A stretch of DNA of 64,000 nt from Alistipes sp. Lineage in GTDB: Bacteria > Bacteroidota > Bacteroidia > Bacteroidales > Rikenellaceae. The notes below the pieces were generated by a model. It was not told where the DNA came from. It did not search any database and saw only the letters and a program-made list of their open reading frames with translations. Positions 51,221-61,255 of this stretch are shown here, piece after piece; within the stretch, counting starts at the first letter, position 1, and every line of letters begins with the position of its first letter. The stretch lies in assembly GCA_017546725.1 (NCBI GenBank), contig JAFYRX010000034.1, positions 1 to 64,000 of the forward strand, in the 5' to 3' direction. The translations under genes were made by a program, and so were the position numbers.

Positions 51221-52279
51221 TTATTTTACAACCTTGACGCTACTCTTTTCGCGTTTCATGCGCTCCACCGTACGGTCAATATAGTTCTGTATATCGGCTT
51301 TGAGATTGGTATATAGCGGACACGTAGTGTAGTTCTCGTTATCGAGCAACACATCGCGAATCGAGCGCAGAGAGTTCATATAGTTGCTCATCTCGTTGCG
51401 CAGCGACAGACCCTGCTTGTTCGAGGAGTTAATCTTGGCTACCGACATCTGTCGCAGACGGTCACAGACGGTATTCAGCAACACCATCACCACGTTATCC
51501 ATCAGCGTATGGCCGTGCATATAAAGGTAGGTATTCTCCTCCGTCACACCCTTGGCGCGTAACTCCTCGGCAAAGGCCTCAATACGTTCGGCCATACGGG
51601 GATTTTCACTCTCCAGACGAGTCACCTTGCGCGTCACATTACGACACAGCCAAGCGATAGTATCAGCGCCATTACGCTCCAACTCCAAAAAGCCGAGGCG
51701 CACCGTATTCTTGAAATCTACCAGCGGCAAAACTGACTCACTACCCAACTGCGCCGAATAGGCATACCACAAAAACACGGGGTATATCGCACGCGAATAG
51801 TCACGCATAAAGGCCACAAAATCAAATATATGGCAATCGTTCTTGGTCGCCTTAACACACACATTATGTAGCGAAGGGGCATAGCAGAGATAGTTCTCGG
51901 TAGCGTAGGTATATGTGTGGAACATATAGGGTGCTGCGAGAATCTCGGCCGACTGCTCGGTACGACCATCGAACAGATAGTCGAAATCGGAATCTACGCA
52001 GAGCAACAACTCCTCGCCCGATTGGGGAATCATCGACATCAGGACCTTCTTACCCTTAGGCAAATCCTCGCGCGTAGGCACCGAAATCTCGAAACGCAGA
52101 TAGGGATTATCGAAATGGTCGAAAATACCGCGCCAGAAGGCCACATCTTCGTAACCCTCAACAAACACCTTCACCCTTCGCCGTCCATCATCGACAGCCT
52201 GCGGCAACGAGTAGTTTCCCTCGCAACGACACCGCGAAAAGGCTTCGTTTTTTAATTTTTCAACCGTTGTGCGTTTCAT
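51221..52279 (-). CDS. DUF4435 (TOPRIM-like) protein
   Basis: 352 residues from ATG 52279 (MKRTTVEKLKNEAFSR); the open frame runs further upstream, but that part covers the opposite promoter and reads as non-coding. RRVKVFVEGYEDVAFWRGIFDHF gives the TOPRIM-type Glu, and LLLCVDSDFDYLF the Asp-x-Asp motif, as in DUF4435 nucleases. An alpha-helical region follows (residues ~180-350). DUF4435 proteins occur with AAA ATPases in anti-phage systems, but no ATPase gene is adjacent here. Probably a cytoplasmic nuclease-like protein; function unknown. Confidence 0.83.
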   Translation of the reverse strand: MKRTTVEKLKNEAFSRCRCEGNYSLPQAVDDGRRRVKVFVEGYEDVAFWRGIFDHFDNPYLRFEISVPTREDLPKGKKVLMSMIPQSGEELLLCVDSDFDYLFDGRTEQSAEILAAPYMFHTYTYATENYLCYAPSLHNVCVKATKNDCHIFDFVAFMRDYSRAIYPVFLWYAYSAQLGSESVLPLVDFKNTVRLGFLELERNGADTIAWLCRNVTRKVTRLESENPRMAERIEAFAEELRAKGVTEENTYLYMHGHTLMDNVVMVLLNTVCDRLRQMSVAKINSSNKQGLSLRNEMSNYMNSLRSIRDVLLDNENYTTCPLYTNLKADIQNYIDRTVERMKREKSSVKVVK

Positions 52280-52281
52280 AA

Positions 52282-52313
52282 TTTGTTGTAAAGATATAAA
52301 AATAGTAAATTTG
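52282..52313 (+). promoter_or_regulatory. Promoter for the SUI1 operon
   Basis: TTTG (52282-52285), 20-base spacer, TAAATTTG (52306-52313). It lies just outside the DUF4435 ATG on the opposite strand, which supports the shortened DUF4435 start. Confidence 0.75.
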
Positions 52314-52410
52314 CACCAAACATTATGCTGCGTTTTATTGCACAAGAGACTTGATAAAGAGACTTTTTTGCAACAAATAGCACATTGGAGCATTAATTTA
52401 GAGAATTTAT

Positions 52411-52752
52411 ATGAGCGATTGGAAACAGCGTCTCGGGATGGTCTATTCGACAAATCCCGACTTCGAATATCAAACCGACACAGAGCCTGAAGCAGAGACT
52501 CTACCTCCCGAAAAGCAGAACTTGAAGGTGTGGCTCGACCGCAAACAACGTGGCGGAAAGGTCGTAACACTTATCAAAGGCTTTGTCGGCACTGATGAGG
52601 ATGCCACAGCGTTGGGACGTATGCTTAAGAATCGTTGCGGCGTAGGCGGCTCGGTCAAGGATGGCGAGATTATTGTTCAGGGTGACCACCGTGACCGCGT
52701 AATAGAGTTACTGACAGCCGCTGGCTACAAATGTAAGAAAGCAGGAGGTTGA
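52411..52752 (+). CDS. SUI1/YciH-family translation factor
   Basis: 113 residues. The SUI1 domain fills the C-terminal two thirds: KVWLDRKQRGGKVVTLIKGFVGTDEDATALGRMLKNRCGVGGSVKDGEIIVQGDHRDRVIELLTAAGY. This eIF1-like fold is thought to tune start-codon selection. The N-terminus is acidic and unstructured. It lies 19 bases before the 990-residue secreted protein gene, so they may be co-transcribed. Cytoplasmic. Confidence 0.95.
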   Translation: MSDWKQRLGMVYSTNPDFEYQTDTEPEAETLPPEKQNLKVWLDRKQRGGKVVTLIKGFVGTDEDATALGRMLKNRCGVGGSVKDGEIIVQGDHRDRVIELLTAAGYKCKKAGG

Positions 52753-52771
52753 TTAACCTTTTTTTGACGTT

Positions 52772-55744
52772 ATGCCACTTAGGAGCGCAATAAAATATCT
52801 CATTCTGACGGTATTGGCCGTCGTTATTGCCCACGAGGCCACAGCCCAATATTACAGTTGGGGTGCTGACCCGCTCGGCCTAAAGTGGATGAAGGGCTCG
52901 ACGCCCAACGTCAAGGTCATTTACCCCAAAAGTGCATCGCAGATAGGTCACACCACGCTCTATTATGCCGACAGGCTAAACCCTTACATCTCATACGGAT
53001 ATACGCTACCAGCGCTAAACATTCCGTTTGTCGTTCACCCCGAAAATATGAAGTCAAACGGTCTGGTGATGTGGCTACCGAAGCGTGTCGAGTTTCTCTC
53101 CTCGCCCTCGATTGACGGCTACTCGATGCCCTGGCTCAAGCAGTTGGTGGCTCACGAATATCGTCACGCCGCACAATACAACAACCTCAACGTCGGTTTT
53201 GTAAAGGCCCTATCCTACATCCTCGGCCAACAGAGTTCGACCATCGGACTAATCTTTATGCCGCTATGGATGATGGAGGGTGATGCCACACTCTTCGAGA
53301 CTCAATCCTCATCTTTCGGTCGAGGCCGACAACCCCGTTTCACATTGGAGTATCGTGCTATGGGCGACATCACCAACAAATATCGCAATAGCGACAAATT
53401 CTTCTGCGGCTCCTACCGCGATTTCATTCCCGACCACTACCAAATGGGGTATCAGATGGTACAATATGGCAATCAACTCGCAGGCCGACAGATGGCCAAC
53501 GAGATGGCAGCCTATGGTCCTCGTCGCCCCTGGACTATCGTATCGGAGGGTTGGCGAATGAAAAAACTCTTTGGCTTTTCGTCGCGAGAACTCTTCAACA
53601 AGACGTTTGACCACCTGACAGATTTTTGGGCCGAGCAGCCCCTGCCACAGAACAGCAGCCAGACTCTACCAACACCCCGAATCAAAAGTTACACGACATA
53701 TAGTCACCCGCAGAGCATAGGCGACAAAGGGATTTTGTTGCTCAAGGAGGACCTTGACCGCCCCTCTCGCTTCGTACTTCTCGACCAAAAGACAGGCCAC
53801 GAGGAGCGTATATGCTACACAGGCGACGTATCGACTCGCCCCATATATGACACCGCAAATCAACGTGTTTGGTGGACCGAGTACAGGCGTAGCACGATGT
53901 TCCAACAACGTGTGCGCTCTAAGTTATGCTATATGGATATCGAAAAGGGCAAACCCCGCAGCGTCCGAAATCGCAACAACGTACTCTACCCCACACCCGA
54001 CGACACCGATGGCTTGGCGTGGATTGAGTACAACACCAACGGTATCTATTCGTTCCACTATCGCCGACACGATGGCGCAGAGCAGGATGTAGCATTTCCT
54101 TTCGGGCAGGAGGTACATTCGCTGGCGTGGGATAACCTTACACGTACATTCTACTGCATCATAACGGGAGATGAGGGTATGTGGATAACAGAGATTGATT
54201 CCGAGCACAATATAAGCCCGATTACCCGCCCCGCATACATCACGTTAAGCAATCTGCGAGCCGCCAACGGACGACTCTACTACGGCTCGATAGCATCAGG
54301 ACGCGACGAGATACACTGTTACGACATAGCATCAAAGCGAGAGTACCAACTCACGACCTCACGTTATGGCTCATTTGACGCTTCACCAGCCCCCAATGGC
54401 GAGATTCTGCTCACATCATACGACTCTTTGGGCTATCATCCTGCTCGCCAGCGAGAGGATAAGTTATGGCGCGAAGTGGAGTACTCAGCACTACCAAAGG
54501 AGATTGTAAATCCGCCATTCAAGCAGTGGGATGTAATCAATCTGGACACGATAAAGATATCGCAGGCCGACACCGCAGCCATAGCCTCACCATTGAAAGT
54601 CAAGCGTTACCGCAAGGGTTTGACGCTCTTTAACTTCCATAGTTGGGCACCGCTGTCGTACGACCCGTTTGCGTTGAGCGAGGAGGGTAACATCAGTATG
54701 AACGCAGGAGCAACCGTAATGACTCAAAATCTACTCTCGTCGATGCAGGGATTTTTCACTTACGGCTACAACGCTTCGGAGGGTAGCATCTGGAAAGGCT
54801 CACTACGTTACTATGGCTTGGGCCCGACGATAAGCCTCAATGCCACATACGGCGGTAGTCAGAACATCTACCCCATCTACATCTACAACACCGAGAGTCA
54901 TAAATTTGAGTTGCCCCTACCACCTAATCGAGGCAAATATTACTCATTTGGTGTCGATATCTCGTTCCCGCTGCTCTTCCAGCGAGGCTACCATACCCGC
55001 CAACTTGTTGCCGCGGCAGGATGGAACTACTCTAATGGTCTTGTAGCCAACACGGGTAAACTCGCATTCGACAACGGCATCAGCAACATCGCTACGATAG
55101 GCTATAAGGAGGGATTACACCTGACGACATTCTCGCTTGGTTTCCAGGATGTTGTACGCAAATCACACCGCGACTTCGCACCACCTTGGGGCTTTGCTGC
55201 GCAGGCTGCATACGCTATCAACCCCGCAAACGGCAATTTCAGCGATTTGATAGTCTTGTACTCAAAGATTTTCACCCCTGGATTCTTTGCTCACAATAGC
55301 CTGACATTGGCTATGGTATATCAGACCTCCATTGGCGGCTTCCAGAGTCAGGATGCATTGTCGGCACTGACTTTCAAATCATCGATGATGCTGTTAAGAG
55401 GTTTTAACTCTTCGCAGATTGAGAATCGCAACTATATGGCGGCATCGCTCAACTACCAATTCCCGATATGTTATCCCGACGGAGGAATACAGGGCATATT
55501 GTATTTCAAGCGCATACGCCTCAACCTGGGTGCCGATGTGGCTCGTTATCAACGCACAAACCTGGACCAGGAGTCGGGCCTATTTTACCGTTGGCACAAT
55601 ATCAACTCTTTGGGAGGAGATATCATATTCGACGTAAACGTATTCAAGCAACCTGCTGCCGCAACTTCGGCATTCAAACTCTCGTTCTATCGCCCGAGCG
55701 AGGGCAAGTTCTTCATCTCGGCAGGACTCGAATTACCCTTCTAA
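52772..55744 (+). CDS. Secreted metalloprotease-like protein with propeller and barrel-like regions
   Basis: 990 residues, signal peptide ending HEATAQ (residue ~26). A zinc-binding HEYRH motif is at residues 128-132, with a second candidate ligand in WMMEGDA (Glu169), a gluzincin-like layout. Residues ~310-600 read as beta-propeller-type repeats (e.g. RVWWTEYRR, GLAWIEYNTNGIYSF, LAWDNLTRTFYCI). From ~640 the sequence alternates in beta-strand fashion and ends GLELPF, a terminal Phe typical of outer-membrane barrels. Family not recognised by name. Likely an outer-membrane protein with a periplasmic or surface protease domain. Confidence 0.75.
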   Translation: MPLRSAIKYLILTVLAVVIAHEATAQYYSWGADPLGLKWMKGSTPNVKVIYPKSASQIGHTTLYYADRLNPYISYGYTLPALNIPFVVHPENMKSNGLVMWLPKRVEFLSSPSIDGYSMPWLKQLVAHEYRHAAQYNNLNVGFVKALSYILGQQSSTIGLIFMPLWMMEGDATLFETQSSSFGRGRQPRFTLEYRAMGDITNKYRNSDKFFCGSYRDFIPDHYQMGYQMVQYGNQLAGRQMANEMAAYGPRRPWTIVSEGWRMKKLFGFSSRELFNKTFDHLTDFWAEQPLPQNSSQTLPTPRIKSYTTYSHPQSIGDKGILLLKEDLDRPSRFVLLDQKTGHEERICYTGDVSTRPIYDTANQRVWWTEYRRSTMFQQRVRSKLCYMDIEKGKPRSVRNRNNVLYPTPDDTDGLAWIEYNTNGIYSFHYRRHDGAEQDVAFPFGQEVHSLAWDNLTRTFYCIITGDEGMWITEIDSEHNISPITRPAYITLSNLRAANGRLYYGSIASGRDEIHCYDIASKREYQLTTSRYGSFDASPAPNGEILLTSYDSLGYHPARQREDKLWREVEYSALPKEIVNPPFKQWDVINLDTIKISQADTAAIASPLKVKRYRKGLTLFNFHSWAPLSYDPFALSEEGNISMNAGATVMTQNLLSSMQGFFTYGYNASEGSIWKGSLRYYGLGPTISLNATYGGSQNIYPIYIYNTESHKFELPLPPNRGKYYSFGVDISFPLLFQRGYHTRQLVAAAGWNYSNGLVANTGKLAFDNGISNIATIGYKEGLHLTTFSLGFQDVVRKSHRDFAPPWGFAAQAAYAINPANGNFSDLIVLYSKIFTPGFFAHNSLTLAMVYQTSIGGFQSQDALSALTFKSSMMLLRGFNSSQIENRNYMAASLNYQFPICYPDGGIQGILYFKRIRLNLGADVARYQRTNLDQESGLFYRWHNINSLGGDIIFDVNVFKQPAAATSAFKLSFYRPSEGKFFISAGLELPF

Positions 55745-55822
55745 ACACACTTTGGCGGCCCAGTTTTATCTCCTTTGGAGATATAGTCGGCAAGAAAAGC
55801 GTATTTTTCCAAAAATAAATCT

Positions 55823-55830
55823 TACCTTTG
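55823..55830 (+). promoter_or_regulatory. Possible promoter for the PBP1A gene
   Basis: TACCTTTG matches the -7 element, 76 bases before the ATG. The -33 box is weak. An AAGGAG lies upstream of the ATG within a purine-rich stretch. Confidence 0.5.
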
Positions 55831-55905
55831 TACGTTGGATTTTAGGCCTCTGCGTTTTTGGAAGGGGCTAACGATAGTATTAAGGAGACAAAGAAGTAAG
55901 GAAAT

Positions 55906-58314
55906 ATGGGACTAAAAGAGTTTTTTGAGGATAAAAAACGAGTTGTAAAGTTGATGTGGGTTGTCACAATGGCTCCCGTCGCTTTAATCTTTTTGATGCT
56001 GACACTCGCCGCATTGGGCGTTTTCGGACGCATCCCCTCGTTTGAGGAGTTGGAGAACCCCAAGAGCAATCTCGCAACCGAGATTTATGGCGACAACGGC
56101 CACGTCATCGGTACATTCTTCATCGAGAATCGCTCTTATGTTCAGTACGAGGATTTGTTCCCCGCAGACTCTACGCGTCACCTTACACTCGACGGCCACG
56201 TCGTACCGCCCGTTGTAGCGGCACTTATCTCTACGGAGGATGCTCGTTTCCGCAACCACTCGGGTATCGACATCCCGTCGCTGTTCCGTGTAGGTATCCG
56301 CACCATCGTTTTGCGCGACCAGTCGCAGGGTGGTGGCTCGACAATCACTCAGCAGTTGGCCAAAAACCTCTTCCCACGTGACACCGTACGCAACCGTAGT
56401 AAGGTTGGCCGCACGATGAAACTTGTGCAGTCGAAGTTCAAGGAGTGGATTACAGCCCTCAAACTCGAGCACAACTACACCAAGGAGGAGATAGCCGCTA
56501 TGTACCTCAACACGGTAGGTTACGGCTCAAACGCCTACGGTATCAAGTCGGCAGCAAGCACATTCTTTGGCAAGTCGCCCGAGGAGTTGAACATCCAGGA
56601 GGCTGCTGTTTTGGTAGGTGTGGTAAATGCTCCTACACGTTATTCTCCGATTTTGAATTACGACAATGCGGTAAATCGCCGCAACACGGTATTGAATCGT
56701 ATGCGTAGTGCGGGAGCCATCTCGCGTCACTTGTGTGATTCACTCACAGCACTCCCCATTACACTGAACTACAAGCCCATCACCCACAACAGCGGCGAGG
56801 CTACCTACTTCCGCGAGATGTTGCGTCAGGTGATGAACGCCAAGCGCCCCACACGCCGACAATATCTGACGGATTGGGATTATGAGCAGGCGGTAAAGGA
56901 GTATGACGAGAATCCGCTCTACGGCTGGTGCTTGAAGAACACGAAGGCCGACGGCACACCTTACAACATCTACCGTGACGGTTTGAGAATCTACACCACC
57001 ATCAACCCCGCAATGCAACGCTACGCCGAGGAGGCCATACAGAAGCAGATGGAGACTGTAATCCAGCCCCGTATGGATAGGCAGGTGAAAGCCACAGGCG
57101 TATTGTTCCAGGACGTAACACCCGAAGAGCGAGAGAATATAATCAAACGAGCAATGAAGAACTCCGACCGCTACCGCGAGATGCGCAAGGAAGGTAAGGA
57201 TGAGAAGGAGATTTTCGCTTCGTTTGACGAGAAGTGCAAGATGCGAGTATTCACATTCAAGGGCGAGCGCGACACGGTGATGACTCCGCGCGACTCGATT
57301 CTGCACCATAAGCGCATTATGCGTGCCTCGTTCGTAGCGATGGACCCCCGCTCGGGACACGTCAAGGCTTATGTCGGAGGCCCCAACTTCCGTTACTTCA
57401 AGTATGATATGGCAAAGCAGGGCAAGCGTCAGATTGGCTCTACGGTGAAGCCCTTTATCTATACATTCGCTATCGACCAATTGGGCCTTACGCCTTGTAC
57501 CTATGCCCCCAACCTGCCCGTCTCGATTGAGACTCCTGCAGGTATCTGGTCGCCCAAAGAGGCTGGTAAGGTGGAGTATGATGGTGTACAACACCCGCTC
57601 TATTGGGGTTTGGCGAACTCTCGCAACAACTACTCGGCGTGGATTATGAAGCAGGCTAAGCAGCCCGAGACCGTTGCCGACTTCCTGCACAATATGGGTA
57701 TCAAGAGTTACATCTACCCCGCCTATGCATTGTGTTTGGGAGCGTTTGAGTCGAACGTATTTGAGTTGGTGAGCGCCTACTCGACATTCGTAAACGAGGG
57801 TGTACACATCGACCCGATATTTGTCACTCGCATCGAGGACAGACAGGGTAACCTCATATCAAGTTTCATCCCCCAATCACAAGATGCTGTAAACAAGCAG
57901 ACAGCCTACACTATGCTGACTATGTTGCAGCGAGTAATCACGGCTGGTACGGGAGGTCGTTTGACTTGGCAGTTTGGAATGAAGGATATGGAGATTGGCG
58001 GTAAGACAGGTACTTCTAACGAGAACCGCGACGCGTGGTTTATGTGCGTGACACCTACGCTGGTGGCAGGCTCGTGGGTCGGAGGTGAGGACCAATCGGT
58101 ACACTTGAGCGTAAGTGCCGAGGGTAGCGTTATGGCGTTGCCGATTGTCGGAGAGTTCTTGGTTAAGGCCTACGCAGACCCGAGTCTGGGTATGAGCCGC
58201 AATGCTACCTTCTCACGTCCCGAAGGCTGGGAGCCTTACGACTGTCCGAAGGAGTTAGCGCCCAACGAGGGAGCAGCACAGCAGCAGAGCGGGCCCGATG
58301 AATTCTTCGATTAG
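55906..58314 (+). CDS. Penicillin-binding protein 1A
   Basis: Bifunctional peptidoglycan synthase, 802 residues. TM anchor at ~20-42. Glycosyltransferase (GT51): [20 protein letters not shown] (catalytic Glu), [15 protein letters not shown], and [19 protein letters not shown]. Transpeptidase: GSTVKPF (Ser nucleophile with Lys), [11 protein letters not shown] (SxN) and GGKTGTS. The C-terminus is a short Glu/Gln-rich tail. Acts in the periplasm. asd follows 53 bases later with no terminator. Confidence 0.95.
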   Translation: MGLKEFFEDKKRVVKLMWVVTMAPVALIFLMLTLAALGVFGRIPSFEELENPKSNLATEIYGDNGHVIGTFFIENRSYVQYEDLFPADSTRHLTLDGHVVPPVVAALISTEDARFRNHSGIDIPSLFRVGIRTIVLRDQSQGGGSTITQQLAKNLFPRDTVRNRSKVGRTMKLVQSKFKEWITALKLEHNYTKEEIAAMYLNTVGYGSNAYGIKSAASTFFGKSPEELNIQEAAVLVGVVNAPTRYSPILNYDNAVNRRNTVLNRMRSAGAISRHLCDSLTALPITLNYKPITHNSGEATYFREMLRQVMNAKRPTRRQYLTDWDYEQAVKEYDENPLYGWCLKNTKADGTPYNIYRDGLRIYTTINPAMQRYAEEAIQKQMETVIQPRMDRQVKATGVLFQDVTPEERENIIKRAMKNSDRYREMRKEGKDEKEIFASFDEKCKMRVFTFKGERDTVMTPRDSILHHKRIMRASFVAMDPRSGHVKAYVGGPNFRYFKYDMAKQGKRQIGSTVKPFIYTFAIDQLGLTPCTYAPNLPVSIETPAGIWSPKEAGKVEYDGVQHPLYWGLANSRNNYSAWIMKQAKQPETVADFLHNMGIKSYIYPAYALCLGAFESNVFELVSAYSTFVNEGVHIDPIFVTRIEDRQGNLISSFIPQSQDAVNKQTAYTMLTMLQRVITAGTGGRLTWQFGMKDMEIGGKTGTSNENRDAWFMCVTPTLVAGSWVGGEDQSVHLSVSAEGSVMALPIVGEFLVKAYADPSLGMSRNATFSRPEGWEPYDCPKELAPNEGAAQQQSGPDEFFD

Positions 58315-58367
58315 CGAAAGGAAAAGAGAAATTAAAGAGAACAAAAAATAAAAGGTTAGTTAAGTTT

Positions 58368-59375
58368 ATGAAAATCGCTATTGTGGGCGCAAGTGGCGCC
58401 GTAGGTCAGGAGTTTCTGACCATATTGAACGAGAGAGTAGATTTCCCCATCGACGAGTTGCTATTGTTCGGCTCAGAGCGTAGCGCTGGTACGAAATATA
58501 CATTCCGAGGCAAGGAGATTGAGGTTAAGTTGTTGCAGCATAACGATGATTTCAAGGGTGTAGATATCGCCCTCACGTCGGCTGGTGCTTCGACCTCGAA
58601 GGAGTATGCCGAGACCATCACCAAGCACGGCACATTGATGATTGACAACTCATCGGCATTCCGTATGGACGAGGATGTGCCTTTGGTAGTACCCGAGGTA
58701 AACCCCGAGGATGCGCTCAACACTCCGCGCGGCATTATCGCCAACCCCAACTGCACAACTATTCAGATGGTTGTAGCGTTGAACGCTATCGAGAAGTTGT
58801 CGCACATCAAGCGTGTACACGTTGCTACTTATCAGTCGGCAAGTGGTGGCGGCGCACAGGCTATGGCCGAACTCAAACACCAATACGAGGAGATTGTAGC
58901 GGGTGAGGAGCCTACCGTAAACAAGTTCGCCTACCAGTTGGCCTACAACGTGATTCCCCACATCGACGTATTCACCGACAACGACTACACCAAGGAGGAG
59001 ATGAAGATGTATCACGAGACTCGCAAGATTATGCACTCTGACATCGCCGTATCGGCTACTTGTGTGCGTGTACCCGTTATGCGTGCTCACTCGGAGAGCA
59101 TTTGGGTGGAAACCGAGCAGGATATCACCGTAGAGCAGGCTCGCAAGGCATTTGCCGAGGGCGAGGGTATCATTCTGATGGATGAGCCTGCCGAGAAGGT
59201 ATATCCTATGCCGTTGTTCATTGCAGGCAAGGACCCCGTATATGTTGGTCGTATCCGCAAGGATATCAGTGGCGAGAACGGACTTACCTTCTGGTGCGTA
59301 GCCGACCAGATTAAGAAGGGCGCTGCCCTCAACGCAGTACAGATTGCCGAGTGGATTATCCGCAACCGCAAGTAA
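58368..59375 (+). CDS. asd: Aspartate-semialdehyde dehydrogenase
   Basis: Reduces aspartyl phosphate to aspartate semialdehyde, feeding diaminopimelate, Lys, Met and Thr. 335 residues. NADP site [15 protein letters not shown]; catalytic Cys in [25 protein letters not shown]; and [15 protein letters not shown] with substrate-binding Arg and catalytic His. Cytoplasmic. Placed behind PBP1A, so a cell-wall link through diaminopimelate is plausible. Its partner aspartokinase is at 45261. Confidence 0.96.
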   Translation: MKIAIVGASGAVGQEFLTILNERVDFPIDELLLFGSERSAGTKYTFRGKEIEVKLLQHNDDFKGVDIALTSAGASTSKEYAETITKHGTLMIDNSSAFRMDEDVPLVVPEVNPEDALNTPRGIIANPNCTTIQMVVALNAIEKLSHIKRVHVATYQSASGGGAQAMAELKHQYEEIVAGEEPTVNKFAYQLAYNVIPHIDVFTDNDYTKEEMKMYHETRKIMHSDIAVSATCVRVPVMRAHSESIWVETEQDITVEQARKAFAEGEGIILMDEPAEKVYPMPLFIAGKDPVYVGRIRKDISGENGLTFWCVADQIKKGAALNAVQIAEWIIRNRK

Positions 59376-59418
59376 AAGAGAGGTAGCGTGTAACCCAACT
59401 TTTGGGCGCATTACCTAA

Positions 59419-59454
59419 AACAATAAAGGAGTTCGACTGAACTCCTTTATTGTT
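59419..59454. terminator. Bidirectional terminator after asd
   Basis: 16-bp perfect stem: 59419-59434 with 59439-59454, 4-base loop. A/T flanks on both sides and convergent genes. Confidence 0.88.
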
Positions 59455-59526
59455 TTATAACACGTAAGATTCGGGGCAAGGAATCTTTAACTGACCAGAC
59501 TCCCCAGTCCGCCAGACTTTAACGGA

Positions 59527-60156
59527 TTATTGTATCTGCACCTCTGTTATTGTAGCCTCCTCGCGAATATCTTCGGGGGCGATGTTCAATTCATAACTCT
59601 CGTATGAATCACCACTCATTTTCATAGACAAATTAAACACCTTGTCGTAACTGCCATCAGTGAAAAATCCTCCATTGTTCAGAGGCACTACAAACTCTAT
59701 ATTAGGAACATCAGAACTGAAGCTGCAATAAAACTCACAAGAGGCATATGTTCCCCAAGCTGTCAGTTTCGCCTTTTGTGACGCAAGCACCTCACGGCAA
59801 CTCATTCCTGCATAGACACCATTATAAGAGAGTTTCGGCGAAAAGGTTTTAATGAAAGAGATAACGCCATCTGTCGATGGGTCGGTACTGAACATCTTCT
59901 CCTCGCCCAACATAAAGTAGTAGGTGTCGAAGGCAGGAATGGTTTCATCATTCATCTCGTCATAAGATTCAGGAGTCGTTACAACCTCGATATGGTCATA
60001 AAGGCCCTCTATGGCTTCTGGCACATCTTTGATATTCATACCAATCTTTATAGGGCCGACGCCCTCGGGTGTGATGTTATAGACCTCAGGAGAGGATGAA
60101 CAACTTGAAACGAGCAGAGCAGCAAGTACTCCAACGAAAAACTTTCTCATAAGCAT
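59527..60156 (-). CDS. Lipoprotein of unknown function
   Basis: 209 residues; ATG 60156 or 60150 both possible. Lipobox LVSSCSSS (Cys near 19). The mature part starts with ITPEGVGPIKIGMNIKDVPEAIEGLYD, a 'G.GPIK.GM' motif shared by several small envelope proteins, and appears in a second version later (YNGVYAGMSCREVLASQKAKL), hinting at two related halves. No function deduced. Convergent with asd; 70 bases downstream of the phosphoesterase gene. Confidence 0.75.
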   Translation of the reverse strand: MLMRKFFVGVLAALLVSSCSSSPEVYNITPEGVGPIKIGMNIKDVPEAIEGLYDHIEVVTTPESYDEMNDETIPAFDTYYFMLGEEKMFSTDPSTDGVISFIKTFSPKLSYNGVYAGMSCREVLASQKAKLTAWGTYASCEFYCSFSSDVPNIEFVVPLNNGGFFTDGSYDKVFNLSMKMSGDSYESYELNIAPEDIREEATITEVQIQ

Positions 60157-60226
60157 ACGGTATTAGTAGTTATTGGTTAATTCATAATAAATCCTGGGAA
60201 ATATCTGGTGTAACACCCCAAATCCT

Positions 60227-61252
60227 CTATTTCTCGGGCAGAGGCATCACGAGCACCTCGTAATATGCCGCCTGGAAATTAGCACCTACGGTAAAGTGAG
60301 GACGGCCATTGATGATATCGGTACCGAACATATGAACGTGACCTGCAAACGTAGCCAACAGATTAGGAGCAGTAGTTACCAAGTCGTAGAACTCATAGTC
60401 AATAGGCTGGTGTCCCTCCTCGGGCCACTTCTCACGACGCTCCACCTTGTAACCATTATCGGTGGCAGCACCCCAATCGGGATGGCCGATACCGTAGCCA
60501 TACGAACGTGAAGGCGCATACATCGGGATGTGCTGCATCACGATGAAGGGTTTGCCACCCTTAACCTCGCGCTGCATAAACTTCAATTGCTCGGGCAGGA
60601 TATCGTAGGTAGAACTATCTACAAAAACAAGGCGTACACCCTTAATCTCGACGCCATAAATCGCGGGATTGTTCTCGCCAAACAGAGGCATAAGGCGCTT
60701 GCCACGCCACTCGTCGCGCAACTTCAGGCGGTGGCCCTCCATACCCTCGTAGTGCCAATCGTGGTTACCACAAGTATAGTAATAAGGTATTCCCGACGCA
60801 TCCAAAACCTCCTGAACAAACTCTACACCTCGCTCCGAGGGATAACTCAAAATATCTCCAGCCAATGCAATAACATCAGCCCCACGTCGCTTGGCCAACT
60901 CGACGGTAGCCTTCAACGCCTCCTCGGGATTGGTCTCCTTACCTGTCTGAAAATGTTTGGTGCGGTGATATGCCGAAGCCATACGATTGCTGTATTGGCG
61001 GAAGGGTTCCTCTCGCTCATCGCTCAACCAAAGATGCGTATCGGCTATGAAGAACATACGCAACGTGTCGGTCACCTCGCTTGAATAGATACGCACGTTG
61101 GGGCCATCATACGAATAGATTACTTTGGGGGCTCTGCCGTTGTTGCGTTTGGCAGAGATGGTCTGCGGCAACATGGCCAACGCCATAGCGACCACAAACA
61201 TAGGGAGCAATCGCTTAATGGTATGAAAGTAGTTATGGTGCATAGGTATCAT
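60227..61252 (-). CDS. Secreted calcineurin-like metallophosphoesterase
   Basis: 341 residues, signal peptide (LPMFVVAMALAMLPQTISA). Metal-site motifs in order: FIADTHLW (Asp, His), ALAGDILSYPSE (GD), YTCGNHDWHYEG (GNHD), VMQHIPMY and FAGHVHMFG (GHxH). Two-metal phosphoesterase of periplasm or surface; substrate unknown. Lies 3 bases after the esterase gene, so the two are one transcription unit. Confidence 0.93.
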   Translation of the reverse strand: MIPMHHNYFHTIKRLLPMFVVAMALAMLPQTISAKRNNGRAPKVIYSYDGPNVRIYSSEVTDTLRMFFIADTHLWLSDEREEPFRQYSNRMASAYHRTKHFQTGKETNPEEALKATVELAKRRGADVIALAGDILSYPSERGVEFVQEVLDASGIPYYYTCGNHDWHYEGMEGHRLKLRDEWRGKRLMPLFGENNPAIYGVEIKGVRLVFVDSSTYDILPEQLKFMQREVKGGKPFIVMQHIPMYAPSRSYGYGIGHPDWGAATDNGYKVERREKWPEEGHQPIDYEFYDLVTTAPNLLATFAGHVHMFGTDIINGRPHFTVGANFQAAYYEVLVMPLPEK

Positions 61253-61255
61253 TAT

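Noticed and set aside
51221..52279. PARIS-type phage defence system
   Set aside because: Only the DUF4435 part is present. No AriA-like AAA ATPase is adjacent and there are no other defence genes nearby.
52280..52570. 97-residue N-terminal extension of the DUF4435 frame
   Set aside because: The extension covers the opposite-strand SUI1 promoter and the start of the SUI1 gene, and its sequence is Ser/Arg/Cys-rich without family similarity. ATG 52279 fits the family.
56740..57807. 355-codon open frame on the minus strand opposite PBP1A
   Set aside because: It lies wholly within the PBP1A coding region, has no recognisable domain and follows from the codon bias of the sense gene.
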